Shown here piece by piece: positions 30,653-40,769 of a stretch of DNA of 64,000 nucleotides. The position numbers and the translations under genes were made by a program. How positions within the stretch are numbered: position 1 is the stretch's first letter; the number at the start of each line of letters is the position of its first letter. Under the pieces are notes generated by a model. That model had not been told where the DNA came from. It was given only the letters and a program-made list of their open reading frames with translations, and did not search any database. Source of the stretch: Nesterenkonia lutea (GTDB lineage: Bacteria; Actinomycetota; Actinomycetes; Actinomycetales; Micrococcaceae); the NCBI RefSeq assembly GCF_014873955.1, contig NZ_JADBED010000001.1:1240001-1304000 (forward strand), given 5' to 3'.

Positions 30653-33058
30653 TCACGGCACAGCCGAGGCATCCAGCCCTTCTGCGTCTGCGGTGATGAC
30701 CACGGTGCCGTGGACGTCCGTGCGGTACACGGCGGCGCCAAGGTCCGCCAACGCGTCCAGGATGCTCGTGGAGGGGTGGCCATACCTGTTGTCCTCCCCC
30801 ACCCCGATCAGCGCCACCCCGGGACGAGTCGCCTGGAGCAGCTCGGTACCGCCGTTTGCGGCACCGTGGTGGGCCACCTTCAGCAGATGCACCTCCTCGG
30901 GCAGACCTTCACTTCGCATCATCGCCGCCGCGGCCTCTTCCTCGAGATCCCCGGTGGTGAGCAACGTCAACGGGTCCTCGAGTGACCCCACCGCCGCAGC
31001 AGGCAGTTCGGGGTCACCGATCTCGAAGACGGCCACCAGGGAGTTGTCATTGGCCTCGGGGTGCTGAGTGTCGGCTGACCAGACTCTGAGTCGGATATCA
31101 AGACGCTGCGCAAAATGCAGGGTGTCGCCCGGCCTGGCGCGGTGCACCGTCACGCTCTCCGGAAGAGCCGCGACAGCTTCGACCTCGACGTCGAGGACCC
31201 ATTCTTCGCTGGATGAATACAGCACCATTGCCGGCTCGTCCGTTGCGATCACGCCCTCCGCGCCGCCGTAGTGGTCGCGATGTTCATGCGTGAACAGCAG
31301 CGCCTCGACCGTGTTGATCTGCAGGCGCTCCAGGCAGTCTCTCGCAAGATCCGGCTCCTCCCCGGCGTCCACCACGATCCCAGCGGACTCCTGCGTGCGC
31401 ACGACGAGCATGTCACCCTGGCCGACATCACAGAGCGCCACTCGCCAGCTCGCCGGCAGCCCCGTGGGGGCGAGAACGGCGGCGGGCAGCACCACTGCCA
31501 GCACCGCACCGGCAGCCGCCGCCAGCACCCCGGCCTGCCAGCGCCGAAGCCGGCCCACCAGGCCGACGACGAGCACAACGGCGGCCCCGATGTAGAAGAA
31601 CGTGAGCGCGACCCCGACCCACCCTTCTGGCCACGGCGCCAAGGCCTGGGGAAGCGAGGAGGCGGCTCGGCCGATCAGGCCCAGACACGCTGCGGCGAGC
31701 CCACAGCACCAGAGGATGGCCGTCGTGGCCGAGGGCAGCAGGGTGGAGATCACCGCCGCGAAGGTGCCCGGAACGGTCACGAAGGGCACGAATGGTGCGG
31801 CCAGGACATTGGCCGGCACCGCGTAGGTGTTCACCCCCGCAGCCAGCGGCAGCAGCACCGGCGTGACAAACAGCTGCGCCGAGAACGCCAGGGCCAGCGG
31901 CGCGGCGAGCAGCGCCGGCAGCACCCGTTGAAGCCGCTGACGAAGCGGCGTCCCGATCACCACGATCCCGGCGGTGGCCGCCGCAGAAAGCTGAAAGGCC
32001 GGTTCCGTGGCGTAGTACGGGTCAAAGATCAACAGACCCACCACGCACAGGCACAACAGTGAGAACGCTGACCTGCCCCGTCCGGCGAAGAGCGAGAGCG
32101 CCGCGACGGAGCCCATCACCCCTGCCCGGATCACGCTCGGCTCAGGGTGTACCAGCAGCACGAAGAGCACCAGTCCGATCAGCGCCACCGGCACCGCCGA
32201 CCACCGGGGCAGGCGAAGCAGCCGCACCAGACCCATCAGACTCCCCATCACCAGTGCGCAGTTGGCTCCGCTGACTGCAGTCAGGTGGCTGAGCCCGGCC
32301 TCGCGCATCGCCTCGCTGAGTTCCGCGTCCTGCAGGGAACGATCGCCGAGAATCAGTCCAGGCAGCAGCCCCGGGGCGTCACCGAGGGCATGGCTCGAGG
32401 CCTCGGCAGTGGCCGTGCGCAGCCCGTTGAAGACCTCCGCGACGTCGGTCCAGCGGTCGGCGGGCAGCTCCTCCAGCTGCTCGCCGTAGGGGAAGACGAC
32501 CGCGGTCGCGCGCTGACCGTTCTCGGCGGGGGTGAGCTGGGCAAGCCCCTGGTATCGACGTCCTGCGGTGAAGGGGAGATCGGGCCCGGTGAGCTCTTCG
32601 ATGATGACCACCGATGCGTCCAGCGCCGACGGGACCTCCCGATCAGTCCAGATCGCCTGTTCCACGACTGCCTCGCCCAGCACCTGTTCGGCTCCCCCGA
32701 ACCCCCGCTCTGACAAGAGCTGTGGCTGGCCGGTGACCCGCAGGGTCACTGTCACAGGCGCCTCTGACTCCACGGCCTGGTGCCAGCCCCGGGCGCTGAG
32801 TTCACGCGCGTCTGCTCCGACCGTGAGCGCCACCAGGCCCGCGACCACACAGCAGAGCAGCACATGCAGCGGCGTCGGGTCCGTGAACAGCCTGTTCAAC
32901 AGCCAAGCGGTCAGCGTCAGCAGAACTCCTGCCACGACCAGGGTCCACCCCAGCTGAAGGGCCTGCGCCCAGGGGAGGTGGACAGCCGCCAGGGCCGACG
33001 CCCAGGCTGCCAGCGCCGCGGGGAGCAGGCGAAGATCCAGCGGTCTGGAAGTCATCAC
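30653..33058 (-). CDS. comEC: ComEC/Rec2 DNA-uptake channel
   Basis: 801 residues. The N-terminal region holds several hydrophobic helices and a small soluble OB-like part (residues ~50-200), then the competence domain with about eight transmembrane helices (LSHLTAVSGANCALVMGSLMGLVRLL is the conserved opening; VHPEPSVIRAGVMGSVAALSLFAGR follows). A C-terminal metallo-beta-lactamase domain includes VALCDVGQGDMLVVRT and LLFTHEHRDHYGGAEGV. It carries single-stranded DNA across the membrane and may degrade the second strand. Its ATG overlaps the comEA stop by four bases. The region 32104-32239 is duplicated at 24561-24696. Confidence 0.95.
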   Translation of the reverse strand: MMTSRPLDLRLLPAALAAWASALAAVHLPWAQALQLGWTLVVAGVLLTLTAWLLNRLFTDPTPLHVLLCCVVAGLVALTVGADARELSARGWHQAVESEAPVTVTLRVTGQPQLLSERGFGGAEQVLGEAVVEQAIWTDREVPSALDASVVIIEELTGPDLPFTAGRRYQGLAQLTPAENGQRATAVVFPYGEQLEELPADRWTDVAEVFNGLRTATAEASSHALGDAPGLLPGLILGDRSLQDAELSEAMREAGLSHLTAVSGANCALVMGSLMGLVRLLRLPRWSAVPVALIGLVLFVLLVHPEPSVIRAGVMGSVAALSLFAGRGRSAFSLLCLCVVGLLIFDPYYATEPAFQLSAAATAGIVVIGTPLRQRLQRVLPALLAAPLALAFSAQLFVTPVLLPLAAGVNTYAVPANVLAAPFVPFVTVPGTFAAVISTLLPSATTAILWCCGLAAACLGLIGRAASSLPQALAPWPEGWVGVALTFFYIGAAVVLVVGLVGRLRRWQAGVLAAAAGAVLAVVLPAAVLAPTGLPASWRVALCDVGQGDMLVVRTQESAGIVVDAGEEPDLARDCLERLQINTVEALLFTHEHRDHYGGAEGVIATDEPAMVLYSSSEEWVLDVEVEAVAALPESVTVHRARPGDTLHFAQRLDIRLRVWSADTQHPEANDNSLVAVFEIGDPELPAAAVGSLEDPLTLLTTGDLEEEAAAAMMRSEGLPEEVHLLKVAHHGAANGGTELLQATRPGVALIGVGEDNRYGHPSTSILDALADLGAAVYRTDVHGTVVITADAEGLDASAVP

Positions 33059-33912
33059 CAGGTCACCAGGTCCTCCACGTCGGTGAGGATGACCGGTCCG
33101 ATCCCGCTGACGGCGGCCAGCTCCTCCAGGGATCCGAACGGGCCGCTGGTCTCCCGATGGGTGATGATCCGCTCGGAGAGGGCGGGGCCGATGCCCGGGA
33201 GCTGCTGCAGAGTCTGCGCGTCCGCGGTGTTGAGGTTGATGAGCTCCGCTGGTCCCTGATCCTCGGGATGCTCGGAGCCGGACGTCTGTCCGCCTCCGGA
33301 CAGGTGATCCCCCGGCTGGCCGGGCGGTCCTGTCCCCTCGCTGATCTCCTCCGGCGTGGGCACCCAGATCAGCGTTCCGTCCTGGACCAATGCGGCCAGG
33401 TTCAACCCCGCAGGGTCAGCCGCCCTGGTCATGCCTCCGGCGGCCTCGATGGCTTCATGCACGCGGGAACCGGCAGGCAGCTCCACCACCCCGGGCTTCG
33501 CCACGGCACCGCCGACATGGACCACCGCCGAGCTGGCGACCTCCTCGCCCGGGCCGGCAGACCCGGCCTCCGTGCTTCTGCGCCCCGGCCCAGGCGTCTC
33601 CTCACCTCCGGCAGAGGCGGGCCGGTCCCCTGCCGAGTCGTCCCCCGACTGCCCCCGCGCCTGGGCCGGGAGGTCAGCCGAGGAGTCTGCGTCCGGCTCC
33701 CCGTTCACCAGCTCAGGCGGGTCCGGCACCGGTGCGGCGGCGGGCACGGTGCTGCTGAGCCAGGAGACCGCGAGCCAGGCCAGGAGCGCGACCACGATCA
33801 CACTGACCCCGGCGAGCTTGAGCCGGATTCGGGCAGGTGCGCTGTGCGCGGCCTCTCGCTGCGCGCGAAGCCGCTCCCGCCGCGTCTGCTCCTCCTCGGG
33901 CCAGGCTTCCAT
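33055..33912 (-). CDS. comEA: ComEA-like DNA receptor
   Basis: 285 residues. A cytoplasmic basic N-terminus (RRERLRAQREAAHS) and one transmembrane helix (VSVIVVALLAWLAVSWLSS) are followed by a long Gly/Ser/Pro/Glu-rich linker, an SLBB-like domain (VVHVGGAVAKPGVVELPAGSRVHEAIEAAGG), a second linker, and the C-terminal helix-hairpin-helix pair (LINLNTADAQTLQQLPGIGPALSERIITHR, FGSLEELAAVSGIGPVIL) that binds double-stranded DNA. It delivers DNA to ComEC. A -10 box TAGCCT lies six bases before the ATG, so translation is probably leaderless. It forms an operon with comEC. Confidence 0.93.
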   Translation of the reverse strand: MEAWPEEEQTRRERLRAQREAAHSAPARIRLKLAGVSVIVVALLAWLAVSWLSSTVPAAAPVPDPPELVNGEPDADSSADLPAQARGQSGDDSAGDRPASAGGEETPGPGRRSTEAGSAGPGEEVASSAVVHVGGAVAKPGVVELPAGSRVHEAIEAAGGMTRAADPAGLNLAALVQDGTLIWVPTPEEISEGTGPPGQPGDHLSGGGQTSGSEHPEDQGPAELINLNTADAQTLQQLPGIGPALSERIITHRETSGPFGSLEELAAVSGIGPVILTDVEDLVTW

Positions 33913-33918
33913 ACAGCC

Positions 33919-33924
33919 AGGCTA
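33919..33924 (-). promoter_or_regulatory. -10 box of a leaderless promoter (comEA-comEC)
   Basis: TAGCCT on the minus strand, then GGCTGT and the ATG at 33912. No ribosome-binding site is present. Confidence 0.6.
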
Positions 33925-34079
33925 GGAGCACTCAGGACAGTCCGGGGCAGGCCGGCATGGAGCTGTGCGCGGCCGGGCCCGGCGTCGTCGTCATAGGCGC
34001 GCTGGGGAAAACTCTCCGGACGCCGAGGCCGAGGTTCGGCGGCGGTTCAGTGCAGCATGCGTTCGCGCCACCAACAGGC

Positions 34080-35075
34080 TCAGGACGCGCGGGCGGGGCT
34101 GAGCGACACAGCCACGGCCCCGAGGCCGAGGTGGGCGCCCAGGGCGGGGGGAAGGTCGACCACGGGAACCGGCGCGGCGGAGAGCGGCTCCAGCGCCACG
34201 GCCAGCTCCAGCGCCTGGAGGTCGTTGCCGAAGCCGTGCACTGCCAGGCGGGGGGATTCCATGGCGTGGGCCTGCTCCGCGACGCGAGCCTGGAGCCGTT
34301 CCAGTGCTCTGGCCATGGTGCGGGGGCGTTCCACCGGGTGGATCTCGCCGTCCACGAGCTGAAGCAGCGGCTTGACCCAGAGCAGACCGCCGATCAGGCT
34401 CGCCATCGCATTGATCCGCCCGCCGCGGCGAAGCTGGTCCAGCTGGGGCAGGACGAAGAGCGATTCGGAGGCTCGAGCGGTGTCAGCGGCGACCTCGGCC
34501 ACGGCCTGCAGCGTCCCGCCGAGCTGGGCGGCCATCGCGGCGTCGATGACGCTGTGACCCAGTGCCAGGCCGGCCTGAGCGGAGTCCACCACGGTCACCG
34601 GGAAGTCCAGCTGTCCAGCCGCCAGCCGGGCAGCCTCAACTGTTCCGGACAGCTTGGCGGAGAGATGGATCGACACCACTCCCGCGTAGCCCTGGTCCTG
34701 GAGCTGCTGATAGGACTCGAGCAGCCGTCCCGGAGAGGGACGCGAGGTCCGCACGGCGGTGCCCTGCGCCAGCGCCAGCGGCAGGTCCCGGTCCAGCTCG
34801 GCGCTGGTCTCCGGGTAGATCTGCTCGCCGATCATCACCGGGATCGGGATCGAGACGATGTTGGCTCCGACCTGTCCCAGCAGGACCTCCTGCGTGCGCC
34901 TGTCCACAGGCAGCGAGCAGGAGGAGTCCGTGACGATCGCGATCCGCCCCTTCTTCCGGCGCAGATTGGGCTTGCGCCCGGGGACTGCGGCACGCCGTCG
35001 CAGCAGCTCGGCCTCGACGGCGCTGCGCCATCGGACCAGGCTCTGCTGGCAGCGTTCCCCGGGCCGATCGACCAT
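34080..35075 (-). CDS. DegV family fatty-acid-binding protein
   Basis: 331 residues. After a basic N-terminal extension (residues 1-42) the DegV domain begins with IAIVTDSSCSLP, continues with VVSIPIPVMIGEQIYPE, TSRPSPGRLLESYQQLQDQGYAGVVSIHLSAKLSGTVEAARLAA, and LDQLRRGGRINAMASLIGGLLWVKPLLQLVDGEI, all hallmark segments. DegV/FakB proteins bind one fatty acid and present it to a kinase. The extension is longer than in most relatives; a downstream start is possible. It follows leuS by seven bases, so it is probably translated from the leuS mRNA. The 167-bp gap to comEA shows only the comEA promoter. Confidence 0.9.
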   Translation of the reverse strand: MVDRPGERCQQSLVRWRSAVEAELLRRRAAVPGRKPNLRRKKGRIAIVTDSSCSLPVDRRTQEVLLGQVGANIVSIPIPVMIGEQIYPETSAELDRDLPLALAQGTAVRTSRPSPGRLLESYQQLQDQGYAGVVSIHLSAKLSGTVEAARLAAGQLDFPVTVVDSAQAGLALGHSVIDAAMAAQLGGTLQAVAEVAADTARASESLFVLPQLDQLRRGGRINAMASLIGGLLWVKPLLQLVDGEIHPVERPRTMARALERLQARVAEQAHAMESPRLAVHGFGNDLQALELAVALEPLSAAPVPVVDLPPALGAHLGLGAVAVSLSPARAS

Positions 35076-35082
35076 CAGGACA

Positions 35083-37638
35083 TCAGCCCGTCACGACGTT
35101 GACCAGCTTCGGCGCGCGCACGATGACCTTGCGCACTCCCCCACCCTCGGTGATGTACCTCTGGATCTTCGGCAGGGCCAGCGCCCTGGTGTGCAGCTCA
35201 GCCTCCGTGATGTCCGCCGGGACCTCGATCTTCTCGCGCAGCTTGCCCTTGACCTGGATCACCGCGGTGACGGTGTCCTGGACCAGCAGGGCCTCCTCCA
35301 CGGCGGGCCAGGAGGAGTTCGCCACAGAGGGCTCGTGGCCGAGCATCGACCACATGTCCTCCGCGGTGTAGGGGGCCACCAGGGAGAGGATCTGCGCGGT
35401 GGTCTCGGCCGCCTCACGGACGGCTGGATCGGCGGCGCCGGCCCCGGAGTCGATCTCCTTGCGCGCAACGTTGACCAGCTCCATCACGCGAGCGATCACC
35501 ACGTTGAACTTCTTGTCCTCCACCAGGTGTGCCGCGTCCTGGATGGTGCGGTGGGTGACCGCGCGCAGTCCGGTCGCCCCGGCCGCCGGGGCGGCGCCCC
35601 GTGCCGAGGTCACGTCCTGCGCCAGCCGCCAGGCGCGCGCCAGGAATTTGGCCGAACCTGCCGGCGAGACGTCGGCCCAGTCCACATCGTCCTCGGGAGG
35701 GCCGGCGAAGACCATCGTGAGGCGCACGGCGTCCACCCCGTAGGAGTCGAGCTGCTCGCCGAGGTTCACCCCGTTGCCCAGGGACTTGGACATGGCCTTG
35801 CCTCCATTGAGCACCTGACCCTGGTTGAGCAGGGCCTTGAACGGCTCGGTGAAGTTCACCAGTCCCAGGTCGAAGAGCACCTTGGTGAAGAACCGCGAGT
35901 AGAGCAGGTGCAGGATGGCGTGCTCCACGCCGCCCACATACTGGTCGACCGGCAGCCACTTGTTGATCTCTTCGCTGGGGAAGATCTGCTCGGCGTTGTT
36001 CGGGTCGATATAGCGCAGGTAATACCAGGAAGAGTCCACGAAGGTGTCCATGGTGTCCGTGTCCCGGGTGGCCGCGCCGCCGCAGCGGGGGCAGTCCACA
36101 TTGACCCAGTCGGAGGCACCGGCCAGCGGGGACTTGCCCTTGGGAGCCAGCTGTTCACCGCGCATCCCCGTGGGCAGCTTCACCGGCAGCTGGTCCTCGG
36201 GCACCGGAACCTCGCCGCAGACCCCGCAGTGGATGATCGGGATCGGCGCACCCCAGAAGCGCTGACGGGAGAGCAGCCAGTCGCGCAGCCGATAGTTGAT
36301 CTTGGCTTCACCGACGCTCCGCTCGGCCAGCACATCGATGGCGCGGGCGATCGCGGCGTCCTTGCCCAGCCCTTCCCAGGCCGGGGAGTTGATCGCCGTT
36401 CCCTCCCCCGCCGTGGCGGTGCCGGTCGCGACCGGGTCCTCCTCGCCGGTGTCCACCACCACGCGCACCTCCAGGCCCATGGTCTGGGCGAACTCCAGGT
36501 CACGCTGGTCATGCGCGGGCACGCCCATGACGGCGCCGGTGCCGTAGTCGGCAAGCACATAGTCCGAGGCCCACAGCGGCAGCTCGGCACCGGTGATCGG
36601 GTGCACCGCGTGGCGGCCCAGGAACACACCGGTGCGCTCCCGCTCCGCAGACTGGCGCTCGATGTCCGAAACGCTGCCCAGAGCCTGCCGGTAGGACTCG
36701 AGCTCGGCACGCCGATCCTCCGTGACCAGCTCCATCGCCAGGTCGGCGTCGGCGGCGACCACCATGAAGGTGACCCCGTAGAGCGTGTCGGGACGCGTGG
36801 TGAATACCTCCACCGGAGGGTGGTCCGCACCGCCCTCGGCTGGCGTGATCTCATAGCGCACCGAGGCGCCGGTGGAGCGCCCGATCCAGTTGCGCTGCAT
36901 GGAGAGCACACGATCCGGCCAGTGGCCCTTCAGCTGCTCCATGTCCTCGAGCAGCCGGTCGGCGTAGTCGGTGATCTTGAAGTACCACTGGTTCAGCGAC
37001 TTCTTGATCACCGCGGTGCCACAGCGTTCGCAGGCGCCGTCGACGACCTGCTCATTGGCGAGCACGGTCTGGTCCTTGGGGCACCAGTTGACCGGGGAGT
37101 CCTTCTTATACGCCAGACCCTTGCTGTAGAACTGCAGGAACAGCCACTGGGTCCAGCGGTAGTAGGACTCGTCGGAGGTGTGCAGCCGACGGCTCCAGTC
37201 GGTGCTGATCCCGTAGCGCTTGAAGGAGGCGGCCTGGGTCTCGATGTTCGCGTAGGTCCAGTCTGCCGGGTGCGCATCGTTCTTGATCGCGGCGTTCTCG
37301 GCCGGCAGCCCGAAGGAGTCCCAGCCGATGGGGTGCAGCACGTTGTAGCCGCGCAGCCTCGCATAGCGGGCGGGGATGTCACCGATGGCGAAGGCCTCCG
37401 CATGGCCCATGTGCAGGTCCCCGGAGGGGTAGGGGAACATGTCCAGCACGTACTTCTTCTCGCGTGAATCGTCCGGATCCACCACGAAGGTGCCCTGCTC
37501 CTCCCACAGGGGCAGCCAGCGGGCCTCCATCTCCTGGAAGGAGTACTGCTTCTTCTCCCCGTCCTGGGTCACTGCGGATTCTGCGGCGGGCTGAGTCGCA
37601 GTGGTATCGGCTGCAGCAGTTTCGCTCGCGTTGCTCAC
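35083..37638 (-). CDS. leuS: Leucyl-tRNA synthetase
   Basis: 851 residues, class I synthetase joining leucine to tRNA-Leu. It has the HIGH-type motif [10 protein letters not shown] at about residue 79, the zinc-type modules with CxxC pairs (CERCG; CGVCGE), the editing (CP1) domain with [16 protein letters not shown] and [20 protein letters not shown], and the KMSKS motif as AMSKSLGNG at about residue 614. The N-terminal ~30 residues ([26 protein letters not shown]) are a disordered Ala/Thr-rich extension common in Actinobacteria. The start is GTG at 37638 with GAGGTG eight bases upstream. It probably leads an operon with degV. Confidence 0.97.
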   Translation of the reverse strand: MSNASETAAADTTATQPAAESAVTQDGEKKQYSFQEMEARWLPLWEEQGTFVVDPDDSREKKYVLDMFPYPSGDLHMGHAEAFAIGDIPARYARLRGYNVLHPIGWDSFGLPAENAAIKNDAHPADWTYANIETQAASFKRYGISTDWSRRLHTSDESYYRWTQWLFLQFYSKGLAYKKDSPVNWCPKDQTVLANEQVVDGACERCGTAVIKKSLNQWYFKITDYADRLLEDMEQLKGHWPDRVLSMQRNWIGRSTGASVRYEITPAEGGADHPPVEVFTTRPDTLYGVTFMVVAADADLAMELVTEDRRAELESYRQALGSVSDIERQSAERERTGVFLGRHAVHPITGAELPLWASDYVLADYGTGAVMGVPAHDQRDLEFAQTMGLEVRVVVDTGEEDPVATGTATAGEGTAINSPAWEGLGKDAAIARAIDVLAERSVGEAKINYRLRDWLLSRQRFWGAPIPIIHCGVCGEVPVPEDQLPVKLPTGMRGEQLAPKGKSPLAGASDWVNVDCPRCGGAATRDTDTMDTFVDSSWYYLRYIDPNNAEQIFPSEEINKWLPVDQYVGGVEHAILHLLYSRFFTKVLFDLGLVNFTEPFKALLNQGQVLNGGKAMSKSLGNGVNLGEQLDSYGVDAVRLTMVFAGPPEDDVDWADVSPAGSAKFLARAWRLAQDVTSARGAAPAAGATGLRAVTHRTIQDAAHLVEDKKFNVVIARVMELVNVARKEIDSGAGAADPAVREAAETTAQILSLVAPYTAEDMWSMLGHEPSVANSSWPAVEEALLVQDTVTAVIQVKGKLREKIEVPADITEAELHTRALALPKIQRYITEGGGVRKVIVRAPKLVNVVTG

Positions 37639-37703
37639 CTGTGGGGCACCTCGTGGTCGATGGGTCGAGTCTTGAACCCCGCCAGTCTAATGGAGTTCCC
37701 AGG

Positions 37704-37709
37704 TAGGCT
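37704..37709 (+). promoter_or_regulatory. -10 box of a leaderless promoter (alpha/beta hydrolase)
   Basis: TAGGCT, six bases, then GTG at 37716. Same geometry as at 11945-11950. Confidence 0.6.
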
Positions 37710-37715
37710 GACGCA

Positions 37716-38738
37716 GTGATCCGCGCGTGGACCGAGCATCCGGCTCGAACAGGAACCAGACAGCAGGTCCCGCTGGACTTCGTCTCCCCCGGCGACGACG
37801 GCGCGACCCGGCTGAGCACGTCGGTGGCGCTCTGGCACTACGCTCCAGAATCCACCCCGGCTCCGGCAGATCCCGCCCGATCGCCGAGCCGGTCTCCGCG
37901 GCTGCTGTTCATCCATGGCTTCCGCGGCGACCACCATGGCATGGCGCTGATCGTCGACGCGCTGCCGGACTATGAGATCTTCGTGCCCGATCTGCCCGGG
38001 TTCGGTGCCACCGCGCCGCTGCGGCGGAACTCCGGCGGGCGGGCGGAGCACACCCTGCAGGTCTATGCCGCCAGCGTGGAGGCGCTCGCACAGCAACTGG
38101 GGCTCGGCGATGACGATGTGCTGGTGGGTCACTCCTTCGGATCGATCATCGTCGCCGCCCACGCCGCCGCAGGCCCAGTCACGGGCCCAGTCACGGGCCC
38201 AGTCACAGGCGCAGGCACAGCGTCGCGGCGCTGGCGTGGACTGGCACTCTTCGCTCCCATCAGCAACGACATCTTCACCGGTCGACTCCTTCCCGGAGCG
38301 GCCGGTGTGGACGCCTACTATCGCCTGACTCGCCGGCTGCCAGAACGCTGGGCCGAGGCCGTGCTGCGCGCGCCGATCGCTCAGGCGGTCACGAATCGTT
38401 CCATGATCGTGGCGCGTGAGCCGGAGGTCATCGACTACATCCGCGACCAGCACCGCCAGCATTTCAGCGGCTACGCCGACCCGCAGACGCTCCTTCAGGC
38501 CTATTGGGCCTCGAGTCGACATACCGTCACGGAGTTTGCTCCGGCGCTTCAGCTGCCGGTGCTGCTGGTTCCCGGCGCACAGGACCAGCTGAGCACTCCC
38601 GCCGGGCAGCGCGCGCTGCGAGATCTGCTGCCACAGGGTCACGCTGAGGTGCTGCGTGACACCGGGCACCTGCTGCACTACGAGAAGCCGGCCCCGGCGG
38701 CTCGCGCCCTGCGTCGGTTCCTCCTCAGCCTGGACTAG
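37716..38738 (+). CDS. Alpha/beta hydrolase
   Basis: 340 residues from a GTG start. Alpha/beta hydrolase fold with the oxyanion-loop motif LLFIHGFRGDHHG, nucleophile elbow VGHSFGS, an acid in LLVPGAQDQLSTP, and the catalytic His in LRDTGHLLHYEKP. The substrate is unknown; esters, lactones or C-C bonds are all possible. Just after the nucleophile helix there is a low-complexity insert GPVTGPVTGPVTGAGT encoded by three 12-bp repeats. It is divergent from leuS (77-bp gap) and its stop overlaps the priA stop by four bases on the other strand. Confidence 0.88.
   Translation: MIRAWTEHPARTGTRQQVPLDFVSPGDDGATRLSTSVALWHYAPESTPAPADPARSPSRSPRLLFIHGFRGDHHGMALIVDALPDYEIFVPDLPGFGATAPLRRNSGGRAEHTLQVYAASVEALAQQLGLGDDDVLVGHSFGSIIVAAHAAAGPVTGPVTGPVTGAGTASRRWRGLALFAPISNDIFTGRLLPGAAGVDAYYRLTRRLPERWAEAVLRAPIAQAVTNRSMIVAREPEVIDYIRDQHRQHFSGYADPQTLLQAYWASSRHTVTEFAPALQLPVLLVPGAQDQLSTPAGQRALRDLLPQGHAEVLRDTGHLLHYEKPAPAARALRRFLLSLD
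38172..38207 (+). repeat. Three tandem 12-bp units inside the hydrolase gene
   Basis: GGCCCAGTCACG at 38172-38183 and 38184-38195, and a third copy ending in A at 38196-38207. The unit length keeps the frame and adds Gly-Pro-Val-Thr per copy, so copy number can change by slippage without breaking the protein. Confidence 0.9.
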
Positions 38739-40753
38739 AACTGCAGGCTGAGCACGTCATCCATGGCGATCCGCAGTCCCCGACCACCGCGCGCTGCTCC
38801 TGGTGGGGCGGCGCTGTGCGTGCGGCGGATGCGGCGGATCTCGGTGACCACCGCCCTGGCCTCGGCATAGCCGAAGAACAGCAGATAGCGGTGGCGTCCG
38901 TCCTCCAGGGCCGAGGGTCCGATCCAGCTCCTGCCTTCAGGCAGCTGCACCTGGGCGAGGAACGCCTCGACCTCGGCAGGGTCTCCGGTGAGGCTGAGCA
39001 TCCGTTGAGCCGGGGGAAGTCCCAGCTCCAGGCGGTTGTATAGCTCCCGTCGGGCGTAGGAGACCGGGTCCCAGCGCACCATCGCGGAGGTGAGCTCCTC
39101 GGCCTCGGCGGTGATCACCACAGTGCCCTGGTCCTCTCGGTGCGAGCGCACCAGGGTGGCGGCTCGAAACCAGCGGGAGAGCACCTGACGCGGAACGTCG
39201 AGTCCCTCCCGACTGAGCTGGGTGTCCCCGTCCAGCAGCAGCGCAGCCGCGTAGCCGGTCCGTGCCACCGGCTCCACCCCGGGAGTGGACACCACCAGGG
39301 CGGGGTCCTCTCCCACCTGAGCGATCGCGTGGTCCGAGGTGGAGGAGATCACCGGAGTGTTGGGGAAGGCACGACCGAGCTCCTGCGCGGTGCGGTCCGC
39401 GCCGCGAGTTCCGGCCCGGAAGGTGGTGGAGCCGCATTCCGCGCATCGGTGGTTCCGGTAGTGCAGCCCGCACCAGCGGCATTTCAGGGTCCGCGACTGG
39501 CCGTGATGGGCAGGCAGGCTCAGCGGACCGTGGCACTGCGGGCACTGCTGGCGGGTGCGGCAGCGTTCACACTGCACCGCCGGGATGAATCCGCTGCGGG
39601 CGACCTGCACCAGGACCGGTCCATGCTGCAGGCCGTCCCGGGCGGCCTGATAAGCCGCCGCTGGCAGTCGGGCCTGCCGGAAGGCCGGTTCCCGCTCCTG
39701 CTGATAGGAGTCCGCGGTGGCGATCATCCGCGGTGCTGCCGCCCGCCGCTGATCGCGTGCAGGGGCTGTCTCGGTGAGCCATCCACGTTCGACCAGACGC
39801 TGCACCTCGAGGCTGCGCGAGGTGGAGAGCATGACCAGCTCCGCCCCGGTCTGCACCGTGCGCAGCAGGGCCACCTCCCGGACGTGGTGATAGGGGGCCC
39901 GCGGCTCGGCGTGGGTCGATTCGAAGTCCTCGAAGATCACCAGCAGGCGCAGCCTGGCCACGGGAGCGAAGATCGCGGAACGGGTGCCCACAGCCACGCG
40001 TGCCTGGCCGAAGCGCAGCTGGAGAAAAGCGCGGTAGCGCGCGGAAGGTCCCATCTCGGCAGTGAGCTGGACAGCCACGCCGCTGCCGAGCTGCGCGGTG
40101 AGCACCTCCATGAGAGAGTCCACGTCGCGCTGATCGGGCACCACGATGACGGCATCACCCTGCCCGCGCAGGCACTCCTGGACCCGTTCCAGCACCTGCC
40201 CGGTCCAGGACAGCTCCCCAAAGGACTTCAGCGCCAGCGCGGCGACGCGCGGGCGAGCGTCCCCGGCCTCGAGCACGGGGCTGGGCGCGCGCAGCCCTGC
40301 GTAGTCCTTCTCCACCCGCGCCGCGCGGGGCGGAATCGCGGCGCGGAGCACGTCAGCAGTGACTCCGGCCCCGCGCTCCGCGACCTGTTGAGCCAGCTCC
40401 AGGATGTCCTCGGCGAGCACGGGCAGCGCGGTGACCAGCTTGGTGATCAGGGAGAGCCGGGAGGTGGTGGCCGGCTCCTGTTTGCGGCGCAGCACATAGC
40501 CGGTCATCTCCCGCCCGGAGAATCTCAGCTTCACCCGGCAGCCGGGGACGACCTTCTCCGCCAGGTCGATGGGAACCACATAGTCAAAGGGCCGGTCCAG
40601 ATGCGGAACGGCGGATTCGAGCAGAACCTCTGCCACGGGGAGATCAGCGGCGGCGCCGGCGGGCAGCGCGGGCGCCGGGGCTGGGGCGAGGGAATCCAGC
40701 AGGGCAGGCTGGTTCGACCTCGTCTCCGCTCCGGGAGCAGGCTCCTGCGCCAC
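38735..40753 (-). CDS. priA: Primosomal protein N' (PriA), actinobacterial form without helicase motifs
   Basis: 672 residues. The N-terminal DNA-binding domain has VLLESAVPHLDRPFDYVVPIDLAEKVVPGCRVKLRFSGREMTGYVL. Four paired cysteine motifs bind two zincs (CERC, CPQC, CRWCG, CAECGS). The helicase region is degenerate: no GxGKT Walker A can be found, and the DEEH-type Walker B is replaced by EDFESTHAEPRAPYHHVREVALLRT. The same loss is known in mycobacterial PriA, so it likely acts as a structural restart factor rather than a motor. The GTG start is preceded by AAGGAGGTGAT, five bases away, an essentially full-length ribosome-binding site. Confidence 0.93.
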   Translation of the reverse strand: MAQEPAPGAETRSNQPALLDSLAPAPAPALPAGAAADLPVAEVLLESAVPHLDRPFDYVVPIDLAEKVVPGCRVKLRFSGREMTGYVLRRKQEPATTSRLSLITKLVTALPVLAEDILELAQQVAERGAGVTADVLRAAIPPRAARVEKDYAGLRAPSPVLEAGDARPRVAALALKSFGELSWTGQVLERVQECLRGQGDAVIVVPDQRDVDSLMEVLTAQLGSGVAVQLTAEMGPSARYRAFLQLRFGQARVAVGTRSAIFAPVARLRLLVIFEDFESTHAEPRAPYHHVREVALLRTVQTGAELVMLSTSRSLEVQRLVERGWLTETAPARDQRRAAAPRMIATADSYQQEREPAFRQARLPAAAYQAARDGLQHGPVLVQVARSGFIPAVQCERCRTRQQCPQCHGPLSLPAHHGQSRTLKCRWCGLHYRNHRCAECGSTTFRAGTRGADRTAQELGRAFPNTPVISSTSDHAIAQVGEDPALVVSTPGVEPVARTGYAAALLLDGDTQLSREGLDVPRQVLSRWFRAATLVRSHREDQGTVVITAEAEELTSAMVRWDPVSYARRELYNRLELGLPPAQRMLSLTGDPAEVEAFLAQVQLPEGRSWIGPSALEDGRHRYLLFFGYAEARAVVTEIRRIRRTHSAAPPGAARGGRGLRIAMDDVLSLQF

Positions 40754-40758
40754 GCCGA

Positions 40759-40769
40759 ATCACCTCCTT
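40759..40769 (-). promoter_or_regulatory. Full-length Shine-Dalgarno of priA
   Basis: AAGGAGGTGAT on the minus strand, complementary to eleven bases of the 16S 3' end, five bases before the GTG start at 40753. It settles that start and contrasts with the many leaderless genes nearby. Confidence 0.85.
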
